Source: SAR202 cluster bacterium (lineage in GTDB: Bacteria; Chloroflexota; Dehalococcoidia; Lucifugimonadales; VGZR01). Taken from it: 64,000 nt of DNA. The notes beneath the pieces were generated by a model. That model saw nothing but the letters and a program-made list of their open reading frames with translations, was not told where the DNA came from and ran no database searches. A program made the position numbers and the translations under genes. This document shows positions 1-6,892 of this stretch, piece after piece (the stretch's first letter is position 1; every line of letters begins with the position of its first letter). The stretch is from contig VGZR01000006.1 in NCBI GenBank assembly GCA_016872515.1, forward strand, positions 1-64,000, in the 5' to 3' direction.

Positions 1-1
1 C

Positions 2-493
2 GACATCCTGAACGGCGGCGCCGTCAACGTCGCCGACGTCGCCGCCGCCATGTACACCGTCAACGACGCCATCCACAAGTACGCCGACCTGTACACCGGA
101 GCCACCGAGGGGGTCGCAGCCTCGGACCAGGAGGCCGACGGCGCCGGTTCCGGCATGGGCGTCAACGAGGTGCTCTACGGCCTCATGAGTGACGGCGACA
201 AACTCAGCGAACTGACCAAACTAGTGGGCCGCCTGCGCTTCGCCGTCGAGGGCGCCGAGTCCGGCGTAGTCAAAGAGACCGAGGACGAGATCGGCGTCCT
301 TGCCCGCCACTTGCCGGAGCACCACCACATCGCCCGCCTCATCAAGGCCGCCAAGGGGGCCGACCAGCGCAGCACGCGCCTCGCAGAACTCTACCTCCAG
401 CGCTCCTACTACCTCATCCACCAGTCTTTCGCCAAGCTTGGCCAGCTCGAGAAGGAGATCCGCGACCTGGAGTCGGAGGACGCGCCCCTGTAG
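2..493 (+). CDS. C-terminal part of an unrecognised helical protein
   Basis: The reading frame is open from the first bases of the window (D-I-L-N-G-G-A-V upstream of the first ATG at 50), so this is the 3' end of a gene that starts outside. The visible 163 residues are rich in Ala, Glu, Leu and Arg and look mostly alpha-helical. The last 50 residues are charged and could form a coiled coil. No signal peptide, membrane segment or catalytic motif is visible. I do not recognise the family and propose no function. A lipoprotein gene follows on the same strand after about 115 bases. Confidence 0.6.
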   Translation, partial: DILNGGAVNVADVAAAMYTVNDAIHKYADLYTGATEGVAASDQEADGAGSGMGVNEVLYGLMSDGDKLSELTKLVGRLRFAVEGAESGVVKETEDEIGVLARHLPEHHHIARLIKAAKGADQRSTRLAELYLQRSYYLIHQSFAKLGQLEKEIRDLESEDAPL

Positions 494-608
494 GGATTCC
501 TGGCGAAAGCCACATATTTGTCACAACCTCTTTATCCTATCACCACCGCCTTCCTACACATTCCCCTTGAAAATCTCCCCACATAGCCGCAGAATCAAAG
601 TCAAGCTT

Positions 609-1469
609 ATGCAATCTAACCATCTTGGGAAGTTCTTCGTCTGGCTGCTGCCAGTCGCCGTGGTTCTCACGGCACTGGCGCTAGCAGCCTGTTCCAAGAG
701 CGCCGAGCCGACCCCCGCGCCAACCGCTGCCCGGCAGGCAACCCACGTCCTGCAGGCCACCCAGGCGCCGGAGGAGGCCGAGACTCCCCTGCCCTTGCCC
801 ACCGAGCCTACGGCACAGGAGCAAGCGGCCACGTCCACCCCCGAACCCGAGGCCGAGGTAGAGGTCAACCCAACGTTCACCCCGACCCCCGCGGCCATCC
901 CTTCGCCAGCCGCCACCAACACGCCGACGCCCGTACCCCCGACGCCGACGGCCAAGCCAGCAGCGGCGCCCACACCGAGGCCCTCGGCCACACCGACGCC
1001 TACGCCGCTCGGCGAGTTTACGCTCGTGGACGGGTTCGGCTTCACCCTCCGCATAGACGGCCAGGCGGACGTCCAGTCGGCGGGCTGGTCCGAGTCCGAG
1101 CCTTCCGAGTCGCAGGGCCAGGTCCAGTTCCAGTACAGCGGCGTCACCGCCATCCTCATCTGGTTGCCTGCCGTGGACTACACCCCCCAGACCCTCTTGG
1201 AGGAGGCCTACGCGACCCTCCAGGCCACGCGCCCTAGCATCACCTTCACCGCCGTCAGCGAGGCCGACATCCAGGTCTCCGGCCAAACGGGCCGGTTCGG
1301 CGGCTTCTCCGCCTCGTCCGGAGACACCGTCGTAGGCGGCGGGCTGATCGGCACGTGGCTCTGCCCCAGCGCCGATACGGCTTATGTGCTCACAGTGACC
1401 GGCGTTGACTCGGTCACCGTCCAGATCAGGTTCCAACGCCTGCTGGCGAACTTCGAGTGCGCTCCTTAG
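609..1469 (+). CDS. Lipoprotein with Thr/Pro-rich linker
   Basis: The 286-residue product starts MQSNHLGKFF, followed by a hydrophobic signal segment ending in a lipobox (L-A-A-C-S), so it is predicted to be lipid-anchored outside the membrane. Residues about 30-135 form a low-complexity linker of Thr-Pro repeats typical of surface proteins crossing a cell wall. The last 140 residues form a compact domain starting GEFTLVDGFGF, which I cannot assign. The frame is open further upstream, but the ATG at 609 directly before the signal peptide is the only sensible start. The next gene, a secreted repeat protein, begins 25 bases downstream and may be co-transcribed. Confidence 0.75.
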   Translation: MQSNHLGKFFVWLLPVAVVLTALALAACSKSAEPTPAPTAARQATHVLQATQAPEEAETPLPLPTEPTAQEQAATSTPEPEAEVEVNPTFTPTPAAIPSPAATNTPTPVPPTPTAKPAAAPTPRPSATPTPTPLGEFTLVDGFGFTLRIDGQADVQSAGWSESEPSESQGQVQFQYSGVTAILIWLPAVDYTPQTLLEEAYATLQATRPSITFTAVSEADIQVSGQTGRFGGFSASSGDTVVGGGLIGTWLCPSADTAYVLTVTGVDSVTVQIRFQRLLANFECAP

Positions 1470-1494
1470 GCCCCCGTAAACGAGGAGTTAAGCC

Positions 1495-3582
1495 ATGAAA
1501 CGTCTGATGATGCTCACGACCATCGCGGTGGTGACGTTCGCCCTCAGCATCGGCATCGCATCCGCGCAGACACCTTCGCCCGACCCCACCGGCGGCCAGC
1601 CCGGCAGGCCTGGCCCTGGCGGCTGCACCCCAGAGACCTGTCCCACAGGCCCTGGTGGCCCTGGCGGCTGCACTCCAGAGACCTGCCCCACAGGCCCCGA
1701 CGGTCGGTTCCCCGGTGACTGCCCGGTGGGCGACTGTCCCCAGAGGCCTGACGGGGAGTTCGGTGACCTCCCACGCAGCGACGAGGCACGTGAGGCCTTC
1801 GAGCGGGCCAAAGAGCTTGGCCGCGACCAGCTGCGCAGACTCGACCCCGACTCCGCCTTCGACATCATCCGCGATCTAGACGACAAGGCCATCCAAGATC
1901 TCGGCAACGACTTCGTCCGCGGCATCCTCGAGCGCGCCGGCAAGGACGACTTGGCCGGGCTCGGCCGCGACAGGGCGCGCGACTTCGTCGAAAACCTCAA
2001 CCCCGACGACCTCGACCAGCTTGGCCGCGACCGCCTCAAGTCCTTCCTCGATAACCTGGAGGCTGAAGACGTCGCTGGATTCGGCAGGGAGAAGGCGCGT
2101 GAGTTCGTTGAGCACCTGGACACCAACGACCTCAGGGAGTTCGACCCCGAAAAGGCCCGCGAGTTCCTCGGGCAGCTCGACTCCTCCGACCTGGAGCAGT
2201 TCGACAGGGAGAAGCTCCGCGCCTTCGTGGACCGCTTGGAGTCAAAAGACCTGTCCCAGTTCGAAGGCGACAAGGCCAGGGAGTTCATAAGGGGCCTTGA
2301 CCCCAAAGACCTGAAGGAGATGGGGCGCGACAAGCTCAGGGCCTTCGTGGACGGCATCGGCGCCGAAGACATCGGCGGCCTCGACAAGGAGAAGGTGAAA
2401 GCCTTCATCGAGAACCTCGACGCCGCCGACTTCCGCGGCTTCGGGCGCGACAGGGCCAGGGAGTTCATCGAAACCCTCGACCCCAAAGACCTCCCCGGCT
2501 TCGACCCGGAGAAGGCCAGGGCGTTCGTCGACACGCTGGACGCGGAAGACCTCAGCAACTTCGGCCGCGAGAAGGCCCGCGCGTTCGTGGACGGCCTGGT
2601 GCCCGAAGACATTATCGCCGCCGGCCGTGAAAAGGCCAAGGCATTCGTCGAGGAGATGGCTGCAAATGACCTCTCGGCCATCGGGCGCGAAAAAGTACGC
2701 GCCTTCGTGGATGGCCTCGACCCCGAGGACATGCGAGAGTTCGGCCGCGACAAGGTCAGGGGGTTCATCGAGACCTTGAACCCCGATGACATCGCGGAGG
2801 TGGGCCGCGACAAGATCAAGGCGTTCGTAGACGGGGCCGACTTCCGCGACATGCGTGGGTTCGGCAGGGACAAGGTCAAGGCCTTCGTCGAGAACCTGGA
2901 GGCCGAGGACATGCCAGAGTTCGGCCGCGACAAAATCAAGGGCTTCATCGAGTCGTTGGAGGCCGACGACCTCACCGGTGCGGGCCGCGATAGGATCAAA
3001 GCCTTCGTCGAGAACATCGAGGCTGCTGACTTGGGGGAGTTCGACCGTGAAAAGGTCAAGAGATTCGTCTTTACGGTAGAGCAGGCCGACTTCCTCGACT
3101 TCGGCCCCGACAAGGTCAAGGAGCTGGCCGAGGGTTTCCTGTCCCGCGAGATCACGGGCCTGGAGCGCGAGCGCATCGAAGGCATGATGGACGGGCTGGA
3201 CGACGCACACCTCGAGGAGTTCGACCCGGAGCGCCTCGAGGGCATGATGTCCCGGGTTGCCTTCGCCAAGATCAGGGAGATGACCGGCGAGCGCCGCGCC
3301 GTCATCCTGCGCACGCTCGATGCCGACTTCTTCGGCGGCGATGCCCCCGATTTCGAGATGCTGGCCAGGGAGCGAGGAGAGGCGGTTATCAGCTTCGCAC
3401 GTGGCATAGGCGAGGAGGTCCGCGAGGCGCGGCTGGCCGAGGCTGAAGGCCGCTCCAGGTTCCTGGAGATGATTGACCTCTTCGCCGCCCCGGATGACGA
3501 GGCCTCCTCGGGCGAAGCGCTCTTCGAAGAGACGCCTACCAAAGAGTCGCCTGTCGAGGAAACCGAGTCACCAACGCCATAA
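1495..3582 (+). CDS. Secreted protein with 25 tandem 20-residue repeats
   Basis: The 695-residue product has a Sec signal peptide (MKRLMMLTTIAVV, probable cleavage after ASAQ). A Gly/Pro-rich stretch follows with two copies of the Cys-containing motif CTPETCPTGP. From residue about 116 to 615 the protein is built of 25 end-to-end units of exactly 20 residues, of the form F-G-R-D-K-h-K-A-F-h-E-x-L-x-x-E-D-h-x-x (h hydrophobic). The pattern fits one amphipathic helix plus a short loop per unit, which would stack as a solenoid. The C-terminus is acidic with a Thr/Pro/Glu tail. The L-x-x-E-D-L pattern loosely recalls the superhelical MgtE N-domain, but I cannot claim homology. The start has a good upstream GAGGAG-like site. 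Confidence 0.85.
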   Translation: MKRLMMLTTIAVVTFALSIGIASAQTPSPDPTGGQPGRPGPGGCTPETCPTGPGGPGGCTPETCPTGPDGRFPGDCPVGDCPQRPDGEFGDLPRSDEAREAFERAKELGRDQLRRLDPDSAFDIIRDLDDKAIQDLGNDFVRGILERAGKDDLAGLGRDRARDFVENLNPDDLDQLGRDRLKSFLDNLEAEDVAGFGREKAREFVEHLDTNDLREFDPEKAREFLGQLDSSDLEQFDREKLRAFVDRLESKDLSQFEGDKAREFIRGLDPKDLKEMGRDKLRAFVDGIGAEDIGGLDKEKVKAFIENLDAADFRGFGRDRAREFIETLDPKDLPGFDPEKARAFVDTLDAEDLSNFGREKARAFVDGLVPEDIIAAGREKAKAFVEEMAANDLSAIGREKVRAFVDGLDPEDMREFGRDKVRGFIETLNPDDIAEVGRDKIKAFVDGADFRDMRGFGRDKVKAFVENLEAEDMPEFGRDKIKGFIESLEADDLTGAGRDRIKAFVENIEAADLGEFDREKVKRFVFTVEQADFLDFGPDKVKELAEGFLSREITGLERERIEGMMDGLDDAHLEEFDPERLEGMMSRVAFAKIREMTGERRAVILRTLDADFFGGDAPDFEMLARERGEAVISFARGIGEEVREARLAEAEGRSRFLEMIDLFAAPDDEASSGEALFEETPTKESPVEETESPTP
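1840..3339 (+). repeat. 25 x 60-nt in-frame tandem repeat inside the secreted gene
   Basis: Units begin at 1840 and recur every 60 nt without a single indel, ending at 3339. The nucleotide sequence has diverged between units while the protein pattern is retained, so selection acts on the protein. The most regular units lie between about 1960 and 3100. The first two and last three are degenerate. Confidence 0.9.
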
Positions 3583-3594
3583 GCCTGAAGCGAC

Positions 3595-3628
3595 GTAGGG
3601 ACGTCCTGAGGTATCCGAGCGCCCCTAC
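3595..3628. repeat. Degenerate copy of the GTAGGG...CCCCTAC intergenic palindrome
   Basis: It begins GTAGGGACG and ends CGCCCCTAC in the short gap between two converging genes. The two ends are nearly complementary, with one mismatch in nine. The same ends bound the perfect palindromes at 13641-13668 and 25775-25802. It could act as a bidirectional terminator. Confidence 0.5.
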
Positions 3629-3651
3629 GGTTCCCTGAAACTCTCTTTCGC

Positions 3652-4569
3652 CTAGCGGGACGGGCTCCGGGCCAGCAGCGCCTCCACCTCGGCCCGCATC
3701 GGCATGGCGCCCTGCGCACCCGGCTTCGTGACCGCCAGGGCACCCGCCGCGCACCCCCAGCGCACCGCCTCGCTCACCGGCCTGCCCTCAGCCAGCGCCA
3801 CCGTCAGCGCGCCGCCAAAGGCGTCCCCCGCGCCGATGGTGTCCACCACATCCACCTTGAACCCCTGGACATACCCCTGCTCCCGCTTGGACGCGTAGCA
3901 TGCCCCCTGCTCCGCAAGCTTCACCACCACCATGGACACCCCGGCGGCCACCAGCGCCTCCGCCGCCTTGCGCGCCGTCTCCGGCCCGGTGACCTCGATG
4001 CCGGTGAGGAACTGCGCCTCGTTCTGGTTCGGCGTCAGCACGTCCACCGCGCGGTACGCCGTCTTCACCGGCTCCATCGGCGGCGCAGGGTCCCACACCA
4101 CGAGCACGCCGTTGGCCTTGGCATGGCGCGCCGCCTCCAGTGTGACCGAGAAGGGCAGTTCGAGTTGGATCATCAGCGCCCTAGCGCCGCGCATCGCTGC
4201 CTTGGCTGCCTGGAGCTGCGTAGCATCACAGTGGAGGTTCGCCCCGCGCACTTGGACGATATAGTTCTGCCGCTTACCGTCCAGCAGGATGATGGCAATG
4301 CCCGAGGGGTTGTCGGGGTCTTCAGCGATGCCCGATACGTCTATGCCGTCGCGCCGTAGGCCCTCCAGCAACGCAGGGCCGAACGTGTCGCGGCCCACCC
4401 GGCCCACCATCCGCACCGGCCCGCCCATGCGCGACGCCGCCACCGCCTGGTTCGCGCCCTTGCCGCCGGGGGCGGTGTAAAATCGTTCGCCCGTCACCGT
4501 CTCCCCAGGCTGTGGCACACGCTGGGTGAGTCCGATGAAGTTCATGTTAATCCCACCCAGGACGACCAC
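3652..4569 (-). CDS. rbsK: Ribokinase (PfkB family)
   Basis: This product should phosphorylate D-ribose to ribose-5-phosphate with ATP in the cytosol. The 305-residue product has the usual length and both PfkB signatures: GGKGANQAVAASRMGG near residue 35 and DTIGAGDAFGG near residue 245, the latter holding the catalytic Asp and anion hole. N-I-N-M-N-F near the start matches the ribokinase sugar-binding start. A GTG at 4569 is used here. A CTG nine codons upstream would also be in frame. It lies 36 bases after the mscS-like gene on the same strand. No ribose transporter is adjacent, though rpiB occurs at 28 kb. A related PfkB sugar kinase cannot be excluded. Confidence 0.85.
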   Translation of the reverse strand: MVVLGGINMNFIGLTQRVPQPGETVTGERFYTAPGGKGANQAVAASRMGGPVRMVGRVGRDTFGPALLEGLRRDGIDVSGIAEDPDNPSGIAIILLDGKRQNYIVQVRGANLHCDATQLQAAKAAMRGARALMIQLELPFSVTLEAARHAKANGVLVVWDPAPPMEPVKTAYRAVDVLTPNQNEAQFLTGIEVTGPETARKAAEALVAAGVSMVVVKLAEQGACYASKREQGYVQGFKVDVVDTIGAGDAFGGALTVALAEGRPVSEAVRWGCAAGALAVTKPGAQGAMPMRAEVEALLARSPSR

Positions 4570-4605
4570 CGTCGGTGGGTTCGAGGGCTTGCTCAGCGTG
4601 GCCCC

Positions 4606-5778
4606 CTAAGCGTCGGCGTCCATGTCCACGTCCGGAGCGCCCAGCACACCCGTCCGATCGGACGACGCGCTCCGCTTGCCAGCGGACGCCACCGGCTTCT
4701 TCCCATCCTGGGCGTACACGAGCTTCCGCACGGGGTAGTTGATCTCGATGCCGTCTTTCCCGAACCGCTCGTGGAGCCGCTTGACCAGCTCGTGGGTCAC
4801 GAGAAAGCTCTGGACCCTGTCCACTGCCTTGACCACCAGCACGAAGGTGATATTGGAGTCGCCGAACTCCCGGAAGCGCAGCACCGGCTCGAAGGTTTTG
4901 AATATCACGGTGTCCGGCAGGTCCTTGACCAGCCCCTGCGCGACCTCCAGCGCCGTCTGTTCAACTTGCGCCAGGTTGCTCTCGTAGGACACGCCGCAGT
5001 TGAGGACCACGGCCACGTCCTTGGTGGGGATGTCGTAGTTGGTGAAGATGGTGTCCGCCAGCTTCGAGTTCGGGATGCTCACCAGGTTACCCACAGGCGT
5101 GACGATCTTAGTGGACCGCCAGCCGATGTCCTGGATCGTCCCGCTCGGGCCGCCTTGAAGCTCGACGAAGTCCCCCACGGAGATTGCCCGGTCGCTGACC
5201 ATCGCCGCGCTGGCGACGAAGTTGCTCAGCATCGGCTGGAGGGCCAACGCGACGGCGAGGCCGCCGAGGCCCAGGCCCGCGATCAAGGGGCTCAGTTCGA
5301 GTCCCAAGTTGTCCAGTATCAACAGGCCGCCGATGGCATAGATCAACACCGTCAACACGCGCCGGACGATGGGCAGGAGCTTCTCGTCCATGTTGCTCTT
5401 GGTCTTAACGGCGATCTCCTGGCCGTACCAGGTGATGAACGCGCGTATCACCCGAGTTGCGGCCACCATGAGGATGACGAACATGATGACCAGCCAGGTC
5501 TTGGTGACGCCGCCCTGCGTATCGTGCAGCACAGAGATGCTGCTGGCAGCGAGGTACAGGCCCTGGATCAGGATGAAGACGAAGAGCGGGGCCTGGATGG
5601 CGTCAATCAACAGGTCGTCCAGCGTCGTCTTGGTCTTGCGGGTGAACATCTTGGCGACCCGTGAGACAAGCGGATGTACGAGGAGGGCAAGCGCCAGTGC
5701 CCCGCCGAGGATGATGAGGGCGAACAGCGCCTCTCCGGTGAGCGTCCTTTGTGCCCAGTCAGGTATGAGGTTCGACAT
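4606..5778 (-). CDS. MscS-family mechanosensitive ion channel
   Basis: The 390-residue product is an inner-membrane channel that should open on membrane tension and release solutes during osmotic downshock. Five hydrophobic segments fill the first 190 residues. The last carries the Gly/Ala-rich pore-helix pattern (LGLGGLAVALALQPMLSNF). The MscS beta domain follows (SVGDFVELQGGPSGTIQDIGWRST), then the alpha/beta cytosolic domain and a low-complexity tail (residues about 365-390). It is longer than minimal MscS because of extra N-terminal helices, like the YnaI/YbdG types. It precedes rbsK on the same strand. Confidence 0.9.
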   Translation of the reverse strand: MSNLIPDWAQRTLTGEALFALIILGGALALALLVHPLVSRVAKMFTRKTKTTLDDLLIDAIQAPLFVFILIQGLYLAASSISVLHDTQGGVTKTWLVIMFVILMVAATRVIRAFITWYGQEIAVKTKSNMDEKLLPIVRRVLTVLIYAIGGLLILDNLGLELSPLIAGLGLGGLAVALALQPMLSNFVASAAMVSDRAISVGDFVELQGGPSGTIQDIGWRSTKIVTPVGNLVSIPNSKLADTIFTNYDIPTKDVAVVLNCGVSYESNLAQVEQTALEVAQGLVKDLPDTVIFKTFEPVLRFREFGDSNITFVLVVKAVDRVQSFLVTHELVKRLHERFGKDGIEINYPVRKLVYAQDGKKPVASAGKRSASSDRTGVLGAPDVDMDADA

Positions 5779-5873
5779 AGCTAAAGACTCACATAGACCT
5801 CAGAAGTTGGAAGTGTAACGTGGTGGATATTGTACCCACACGCGCTCGGTCAAGCCAGAGCACCCTGCACGAA

Positions 5874-6701
5874 CTAGCGGAACATCCCTTGGGCCAGTAG
5901 CTCCTCGAGCACCTGGGCCACGCCGTCCTGCTCCACCGGCGGCGCCGTCCGGTCTGCCGCCGCCAGCGCCTGCGGCACCGCGCCACCGATAGCGACGCTC
6001 AGGCCGGCCCATCGCAGCATGTCCACGTCGTTGTACCCGTTGCCGAACGCCACCACCTTCTCCCTGCCGATGCCCAGCGGCTTGCAGAGCTGCTCCAGCG
6101 CCTTGTCCTTGCCGCTCCGCGGGTGAAGCACCTCGCAGAACTGCGGCAGCGACCGCGTCACATGCAGCGCCGAATCGAAGATGCCCTGCAGCTGCGACTC
6201 CAGCTTCTCCACCTCTTCCGGGTCGCCCACCGCCACCAGCCGCGTTGGCTCCATCTCGGCCACCTTCGTCAGGTCGCCCACCTCGTTGATGACGACCTCG
6301 TTCCGCCCGCCGTACGCCTCGATCCAGGGCGTCATCTTGTTCACATAGACCTCGTGGCCGTAGTACGCCATGACGTCCCCGCTCCACGCCCGCATCGCGT
6401 CCAGCGCCTCCCGCGTCAGCGCCTCGGTCAGCGGCTGGTGCCAGAACACCTCTTCCGTCGCCGGGTCCGCCAGGTGCGCCCCCTGGAACGACACGATGGG
6501 CGCGGTGACGCCCACCTCCTGCGACTGCTTCACCGCTGAGCGGTACGACCGCCCTGTCGCCAGCGTCACCACCGCGCCGGCCTCCACCACCTGGGCGATG
6601 GCGCGCCGAGTCCGGTCCGAGATAGGGTGCTCCTTGCTGCGGATCGTCCCGTCCACGTCCAGCGCCACGAGCTTGTACGTCTTGCCGGTAGGCTTTGCCA
6701 A
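5874..6701 (-). CDS. HAD-superfamily Cof-type phosphatase
   Basis: The first HAD motif is ALDVDGTI, with nucleophile and acid Asp residues. ATGRS forms motif II, and K-D-K-A-L followed by GNGYNDVDML gives motifs III and IV. The large C2-type cap between motifs II and III marks the Cof/YidA branch, which dephosphorylates sugar phosphates and related small molecules in the cytosol. The substrate cannot be read from the sequence. I prefer the TTG start at 6701 because a GGAGGG site lies 9 bases upstream. A GTG at 6725 would add eight residues but has no good ribosome binding site. Confidence 0.85.
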   Translation of the reverse strand: MAKPTGKTYKLVALDVDGTIRSKEHPISDRTRRAIAQVVEAGAVVTLATGRSYRSAVKQSQEVGVTAPIVSFQGAHLADPATEEVFWHQPLTEALTREALDAMRAWSGDVMAYYGHEVYVNKMTPWIEAYGGRNEVVINEVGDLTKVAEMEPTRLVAVGDPEEVEKLESQLQGIFDSALHVTRSLPQFCEVLHPRSGKDKALEQLCKPLGIGREKVVAFGNGYNDVDMLRWAGLSVAIGGAVPQALAAADRTAPPVEQDGVAQVLEELLAQGMFR

Positions 6702-6732
6702 AGAAAGAGGCCCTCCAAGGCCCACTCCATAT

Positions 6733-6738
6733 TACAAT
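6733..6738 (+). promoter_or_regulatory. -10 box (TACAAT) of the small ORF
   Basis: TACAAT ends 7 nt before the ATG at 6745, so transcription would start at or near the A of the start codon. No convincing -35 is present at 16-18 nt. Confidence 0.45.
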
Positions 6739-6744
6739 ACCCCC

Positions 6745-6831
6745 ATGAAGCTGTCCCCGCGGCGCATCCTCTGGATGCTCATCATCCCTGTCGTCATCGT
6801 CCTCCTCGTCATCGCCGTCCGCGGCAACTAG
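6745..6831 (+). CDS. 28-residue single-span membrane peptide
   Basis: The frame encodes MKLSPRRILW followed by a run of Ile, Leu and Val and ends VRGN: a basic N-terminus and one transmembrane helix. It is read away from the divergent HAD gene. The TACAAT box 7 nt upstream would give a leaderless mRNA, which is the main reason to take it as real. No family is recognised, and it could be a chance ORF in the promoter region of the next gene. Confidence 0.4.
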   Translation: MKLSPRRILWMLIIPVVIVLLVIAVRGN

Positions 6832-6892
6832 CGCCCGTGCTACAATGGCGTCCCCATCCCGCCAGATAGGCGCAGAACAGGCAGGCCAAGCT

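Noticed and set aside
1840-3339. CRISPR array
   Set aside because: The 60-nt period lacks identical repeats with unique spacers, and it is one continuous coding frame with a signal peptide.
1488-3743. Minus-strand open frame opposite the repeat gene
   Set aside because: The Ser/Arg-rich periodic translation is just the antisense of the 60-nt repeats. The plus strand has a signal peptide and sensible helical units.
6841-6847. ATG at 6845 as start of the molybdenum hydroxylase
   Set aside because: It overlaps a TACAAT promoter box, so it would not be transcribed from that promoter. The ATG at 6893 gives the normal family start.
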